Source: Cochliopodium minus
Lineage: Eukaryota > Discosea > Himatismenida > Cochliopodiidae
Length of the DNA: 62,048 nucleotides
NCBI GenBank assembly: GCA_024220525.1
Contig: JAMYWO010000015.1
Span: 244,265 to 306,312, forward strand
Direction of reading: 5' to 3'
Numbering within the stretch: the stretch's first letter is position 1; every line of letters begins with the position of its first letter. Below are positions 57,819 to 62,048 of this stretch, piece after piece. Both the position numbers and the translations under genes were made by a program. The notes under the pieces are model-generated. The model was not told the DNA's origin. It made no database searches and saw only the letters and a list, made by a program, of their open reading frames with translations.

Positions 57819-59804
57819 ATGGACGATTTAGATTCCTTATTGGAGGATTTGAATGAAAATACAAATGATAGAAAAAAAACATCAACAAAAATAGATCTCG
57901 ATGAATTAGATGATTTAATGAATGATTTGAATAATGAGTCGGATAATTCTCATAGCAGCCAGTATCATGATGATAATGATTATGGACATACAAATCAATC
58001 CAAAGATGTGAGTGATGAACTCGATGATTTGCTTGATGGATTGTCCTCAATAAACGATAATCCACCTCCAAAGCCAACCAAACAACCAGTGAAACAAACA
58101 CCACCAACCAAAACCTTTTCAAAACAATCTTCATACAAACAATCACCGCCAATCAAACAATCCCAAGTTGTAGATTCTACATTGGACGATCTTGATCTTT
58201 TGGTAGAAGGATTGAACACAAATCCAAGATCCACCTCCTCTCAATCAACTTATCAATCCTCCAATTCAGGAAACACTTTGGATGAGCTCGATGAATTGAT
58301 GAATGGTCTTGATGCACCTCCCAGACAAAGCAATCTACAAACCAGACAAAGTAATGTTCCTACCAAAAATACACCTCCTCAAACCAGACAAAGTAATGTC
58401 AATTCCCAAAGGGTTATGCCTTCAAGCACCCAAAAATTGACCGATGATCTCGATGATTTGTTGCTTGATATGGACAGTCTTTCAAATGATACAAGATCCA
58501 GTACTACCAATAACAGCAGACCTTCCCAATCCCAAAATTATAATCAAGGTGGTGATGATCTCGATGATCTTTTGGGTGAAATGGATAATCTCACTGTTTC
58601 CCAACAAAATTTTAATCAACAACAAACCAGACCTTCTCAACAAAACTTTCAACAACAACCCAGACCTTCCCAACAAAACTTTCAACAACAAACTAGACCT
58701 TCACAACAAAACTTTCAGCAACAAAACCAAATGAATAGACCTTCTCAACAAAACTTTCAACAACAAACCAGACCTTCACAACAAAACTTTCAACAACAAA
58801 ATCAAATGAATAGACCTTCTCAACAAAACTTTCAACAACAAAATAGAACTTCTAATACTAGTGGATTTCAAAATAATCAAAGGAATACTCAAGTTACAAA
58901 CAAAGGAGGTGATGATCTCGATGATTTATTGGGAGACATTGATAATTTTCAAAATAATCGTCAATCAAATACCAATACCACTACAAATACCAGAAACACC
59001 AATTTCAACAGCAATAATTTCAATAACAACACCAGACCTTCGATGCACAACAACATGAATGTCAATCAAGTCCAAAATGGACCTCAAAGAGGAATCTGTG
59101 GAGGATGTAATCAACCCATCTATGGACAAATCCTTCAAGCATTGGGAAGATCATGGCATCCTGAGCATTTTGTTTGTGGGAATTGTAGTAATGAATTGGG
59201 TACCTCCAGCTTCTTTGAGCAAGAAGGAAAGCCTCATTGTGAAAATTGTTATCAAAATTTGTTCTGTCCTCGTTGTGCTGCTTGTGATCAACCAATCACT
59301 CAAAGAGTTATCACTGCATTGGGTAAGAAATGGCATCCTGAGCATTTTGTATGTACCACCTGTAATTCTCCTTTTGGTGGCGGATCTTTCTATGAGAGAG
59401 GTGGATATCCTTATTGCCAAGAACATTACTATAACTCTTCTTCTGCTTCCAAATGTGCTGCTTGCCAACAAACCATCCAAGGTGATTGTGTGAATGCTAT
59501 TGGACAACAATGGCACACCAACTGTTTTGTATGTCAATATTGTCAGAAATCCTTCACCAATGGCCAATTCTATGAGATGAATGGAATGCCTTATTGTGAA
59601 ATCCATTATTATTCCAACACTGGTTCCATGTGTGGTGCTTGTAACAAGCCTATCACTGGTAAAGCTGTAAATGCATTAGGAAGATCTTGGCATCCTGAGC
59701 ATTTTGTTTGTGGTTTTTGTTATAATTCCATTGGTGGCGGGAATTACACTGAGAAGGATGATAAAGCATTCTGCAGTGAATGTTATTCCAGATTATATGG
59801 ATAG
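57819..59804 (+). CDS. pxn: Paxillin-like adaptor: eight LD motifs, Gln-rich repeats, four LIM domains
   Basis: A single exon of 661 residues. Eight LD-type motifs are visible: DLDSLLEDL (from residue 3), ELDDLMNDL (~30), ELDDLLDGL (~67), DLDLLVEGL (~128), ELDELMNGL (~155), DLDDLLLDM (~209), DLDDLLGEM (~248) and DLDDLLGDI (~367). Between the seventh and eighth lies a tandem repeat RPSQQNFQQQ. From residue 427 four LIM zinc domains follow (CGGC, CAAC, CAAC, CGAC starts; WHPEHFVC repeats). Paxillin scaffolds adhesion sites, binding kinases through LD motifs. Classical paxillin has five LD motifs, so eight is expanded. Intronless, unlike nearly all its neighbours. Confidence 0.95.
   Translation: MDDLDSLLEDLNENTNDRKKTSTKIDLDELDDLMNDLNNESDNSHSSQYHDDNDYGHTNQSKDVSDELDDLLDGLSSINDNPPPKPTKQPVKQTPPTKTFSKQSSYKQSPPIKQSQVVDSTLDDLDLLVEGLNTNPRSTSSQSTYQSSNSGNTLDELDELMNGLDAPPRQSNLQTRQSNVPTKNTPPQTRQSNVNSQRVMPSSTQKLTDDLDDLLLDMDSLSNDTRSSTTNNSRPSQSQNYNQGGDDLDDLLGEMDNLTVSQQNFNQQQTRPSQQNFQQQPRPSQQNFQQQTRPSQQNFQQQNQMNRPSQQNFQQQTRPSQQNFQQQNQMNRPSQQNFQQQNRTSNTSGFQNNQRNTQVTNKGGDDLDDLLGDIDNFQNNRQSNTNTTTNTRNTNFNSNNFNNNTRPSMHNNMNVNQVQNGPQRGICGGCNQPIYGQILQALGRSWHPEHFVCGNCSNELGTSSFFEQEGKPHCENCYQNLFCPRCAACDQPITQRVITALGKKWHPEHFVCTTCNSPFGGGSFYERGGYPYCQEHYYNSSSASKCAACQQTIQGDCVNAIGQQWHTNCFVCQYCQKSFTNGQFYEMNGMPYCEIHYYSNTGSMCGACNKPITGKAVNALGRSWHPEHFVCGFCYNSIGGGNYTEKDDKAFCSECYSRLYG
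58620..58860. repeat. Tandem coding repeat (RPSQQNFQQQ) in paxillin
   Basis: Seven near-identical units of about 30-45 bases encoding Arg-Pro-Ser-Gln-Gln-Asn-Phe-Gln-Gln-Gln with optional NQMN inserts. The units vary little at synonymous sites, suggesting recent expansion. Confidence 0.85.
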
Positions 59805-60161
59805 AGGTTCTTAAATCTTTATCTATTGATTATTATTTAACCAATAATAATGTTAAAATAAAAAAAAAAAAGAAAAAATATAACAACAAAACAAAAAAAA
59901 TTCAAAATCCTTTTAAAAAAAATCCAAATTTTCTTTTTTATTTCTTTTTCTTTTTAATAATTCCGAGATGAAATAAACTCGAAAAGAGAACTTATTTTAA
60001 AATCAATCCAAATTCCTTTCTTTTTTATTATATTTTTCAATTTGAAGAAAAAGGTATAAATTTCGCTGTTTATAAATAATATAAAAAAATATAAAAAAAA
60101 ATTTTGTTGAATAAAATTTTCAAAATATACCTTTGAATAGAAAGAAATAAAGAGAATAATA
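59805..60161. other. Intergenic paxillin / SH3, no gene seen
   Basis: About 360 bases of AT-rich sequence with A-runs; no gene, repeat or RNA motif recognised. Confidence 0.45.
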
Positions 60162-61085
60162 ATGACCACAAAAAAGTAATTTAATCAAAAACCCTTCTTA
60201 TTAAACAAACTATCCTGGATTTAAAATTTATAAAAATATTATTTGTTTTTTATTATTCTTTCTCATTCATATAACAAACAAACATTCTTAGTCCAACAAA
60301 ATCAATTCCCAGAAAGAATGGGAATCTATCTACATCAAATGATGGGGAAAATACACAAAATGGCAAAGTAAAATTAGGAGAATGTGCTTACGATTTCGAC
60401 GCGATATCCGATTCAGAATTGAATCTCAAACAAGGAGATCTCATAGAAATAACCGATAGAAGCGATCCAGAGTGGTGGTACGGCACATGTAAAAGAACTG
60501 GAGATAGCGGTTATTTCCCAAAGAATTACGTGAAGAAACATAGACCTGATCAAAATGGGTAAGAAAAGAAGTAATATAATTTGAATATAAAATGGATCTA
60601 GTTTATTATCTCCCAACATAAGATCCAAATCATTTTTTATCGTTTTATAATTGGATTATATTGATCCTTCTTCATGCCATCATTTGTTTGTCAAAATTTC
60701 TCTTCCAAAAATAAAAATAAATTTTTTTTTTTTAATTTAACATCCCTCTTCAAATAGAAGCAATAAAACTAATTTGACCACATCCACACCTACCAATCCA
60801 AATAAACTCCCTTCGAATAATACAAATAATAAAGAGGTATCCTCACCTATGAATTCTCCCAATAATTCCTCCAACAATCTTCTAAGTTTGACACAATCCG
60901 GTCCTCTCAAGAATTCCCAGCTAGGAACTTGCGAGAATGGAACTAAGACTAAATTAAAGATGAATCTTGTCGCTTTGCCTAAGAATAATGATAAAGCTGT
61001 AAAGAGTCCAAGAACCAAAGGATTATTGGATAAAATATTTGGTGGAAAGAAAAAGAGTAAGCTGATTTTCCATATAACTACTTAA
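60162..61085 (+). CDS. SH3-domain protein, short paralogue
   Basis: Three exons (60162-60175, 60292-60558, 60758-61085), 202 residues; the 14-nt first exon is ATG ACC ACA AAA AA. Exon 2 encodes one SH3 domain nearly identical to that of the gene at 4616-6087 (AYDFDA, PEWWYGT, YFPKNYVK). The C-terminal Asn/Ser/Pro tail and basic end (TKLKMNLVALPK) are also shared. The N-terminus is much shorter than in the other copy and lacks its NKNV repeats. PAK follows 437 bases downstream on the same strand. Confidence 0.82.
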
Positions 61086-61522
61086 TATCCATAAATACGC
61101 AACACATTTTGAAATATATTTTCTATTTTAATCATTATCAAATCTATTCAATAATCTTTAAAAATATGAATTATATAAAAGATATTATACCATATAAATC
61201 TTTTATTGATAATATTATTACAAGATTATTGCATTTAATATATCAATTATTCATTTTGATGAGTTTTTACAATTAGTATATTGAATGAATCAACAAATAA
61301 TTTATTAATTTAGATCTCATTGATAAATAATATAGTATGTCATTATGAGATATAAAAATTGATCCAAATTATATGTCGTATATTTAATTCTTATCGAATA
61401 AATACCATAATATTTGAATTTATGATTGTATTAATTAAAATAAAATTATTAAAAGTTAAAATTAGATTAATAAAAATCAACTGATTTATTTTATAACTAA
61501 CAAAAACAAAGAAAAAGGGGAA
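61086..61522 (+). repeat. SH3-PAK spacer, homologous to 4387-4615 in reverse
   Basis: The part from about 61311 to 61487 matches the minus strand of 4387-4510. No gene was found in the spacer; the PAK promoter must be here. Confidence 0.7.
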
Positions 61523-62039
61523 ATGTCAATCAGTAGTCCTTTTAATTTAGAGCATCATGTACACGTCGATTTCGACTCAGAAACAGGGTTCGCAGGACTT
61601 CCATCAGAATGGGAGCACATGATCAAATCCTCAGGGTTCACAAAAGAAGAAGTGGTGGAAAACGCAGACGTGATGTACGCCGTCTTGGAGTTCACCAACG
61701 AGTATCAAAAGCAAAACGGAAAGGAGAAAATGCCCGAACTCCCAAATATGAAACCAAAGACAAACAACAACAACAACAATGATTCTCCCAGCGTCAACGA
61801 AAAAGTTCACACAGAAAAGCCACCTGTGCAAGAAACCTCTAATAAACCTTCTGTCAACAATCCTAATACCAATCCTACTACCAATCCTACTCCTACTCCC
61901 AAGCCTAAGCTTGTTTCTGAGGAGAAGTCTGAGGAGGAGGATCCTAATGTTCCCGAGAGACAGGATTATGTCATCCATGACATCATCTCTTCTGAGGATC
62001 CTAAGAAGCGTTTTTTGAACCTCGAGAAGATTGGAGAAG
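61523..62039 (+). CDS. pak: p21-activated kinase (PAK), 5' exon; continues beyond the window
   Basis: ATG at 61523 begins MSISSPFNLEHHVHVDFD, an N-terminal CRIB domain (ISSPF, H-x-x-H-V, GFAGLPSEW) that binds active Rac/Cdc42. An Asn/Pro/Thr-rich linker and an acidic EEKSEEEDPN stretch lead into the start of the kinase (FLNLEKIGEG), where the exon ends at a GTAAAC donor. It is 172 codons plus one base. Unlike the copy at 34021-36258, the CRIB-linker part is one exon. The protein is very similar to that copy up to the linker. Confidence 0.95.
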
Positions 62040-62048
62040 GTAAACAAA

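Overview
The window is nuclear DNA from a very A+T-rich, intron-dense protist. It is probably a free-living amoeboid cell related in style to Amoebozoa, but I cannot name the species. The signs are short AT-rich spliceosomal introns (mostly GTAA...AG, about 50-500 nt), Asn- and Gln-rich low-complexity tracts inside ordinary proteins, and a Rac/PAK/RhoGEF/paxillin adhesion-signalling set. Genes for a mitochondrial ribosomal protein (mL46), a cytochrome oxidase assembly factor (COA5/PET191) and a TMEM186-like protein argue for respiring mitochondria and against an anaerobic amoeba. Reading frames were rebuilt by hand from splice sites. For most genes the exon lengths sum to a multiple of three and the intron phases agree.

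Layout. 1-4385: fragment of a Polinton/Maverick-type element (protein-primed DNA polymerase B, three unknown ORFs, DDE integrase), cut by a single N. 4387-6087: SH3 protein (-). 6276-13841: small hypothetical ORF, PAP2 phosphatase, securin-like candidate, small hypothetical, a 998-residue F-box/LRR/ankyrin protein and an SRPBCC protein, mostly on the minus strand. 14206-16741: tandem adenylate kinases. 16870-23711: mL46, a basic hypothetical, TMEM186-like, METTL26/DUF938 and a C9orf72 homologue. 23844-31360: a P-loop NTPase of unknown role and a DH-PH-WD40 RhoGEF broken by a 100-N gap. 31475-36258: a block bounded by single Ns with a PAK 3' exon (+), two direct copies of a structured non-coding element, and a PAK gene (-). 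36260-40570: F-box/SPRY genes and remnants with a 96-bp MITE. 40801-57494: 2-oxoglutarate oxygenase, FANCJ/BRIP1, Rac GTPase, COA5, RFX transcription factor, TFIIIC subunit 6 and POLD3. 57819-62048: paxillin, a second SH3 gene and the start of another PAK.

How it fits together. RhoGEF, Rac, PAK and paxillin form a known signalling chain and lie within about 35 kb. FANCJ and POLD3 act in DNA replication and repair; mL46, COA5 and TMEM186 serve mitochondria. The SH3-PAK gene pair occurs twice in opposite orientation. The single-N joins interrupt PAK, the integrase and probably the RhoGEF. Moving block 31475-36258 next to 4387 would repair PAK and probably the RhoGEF, so part of the scaffold order is suspect. 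The most novel-looking element is the tandem structured RNA candidate at 32191-33650, whose two copies show compensatory base changes.
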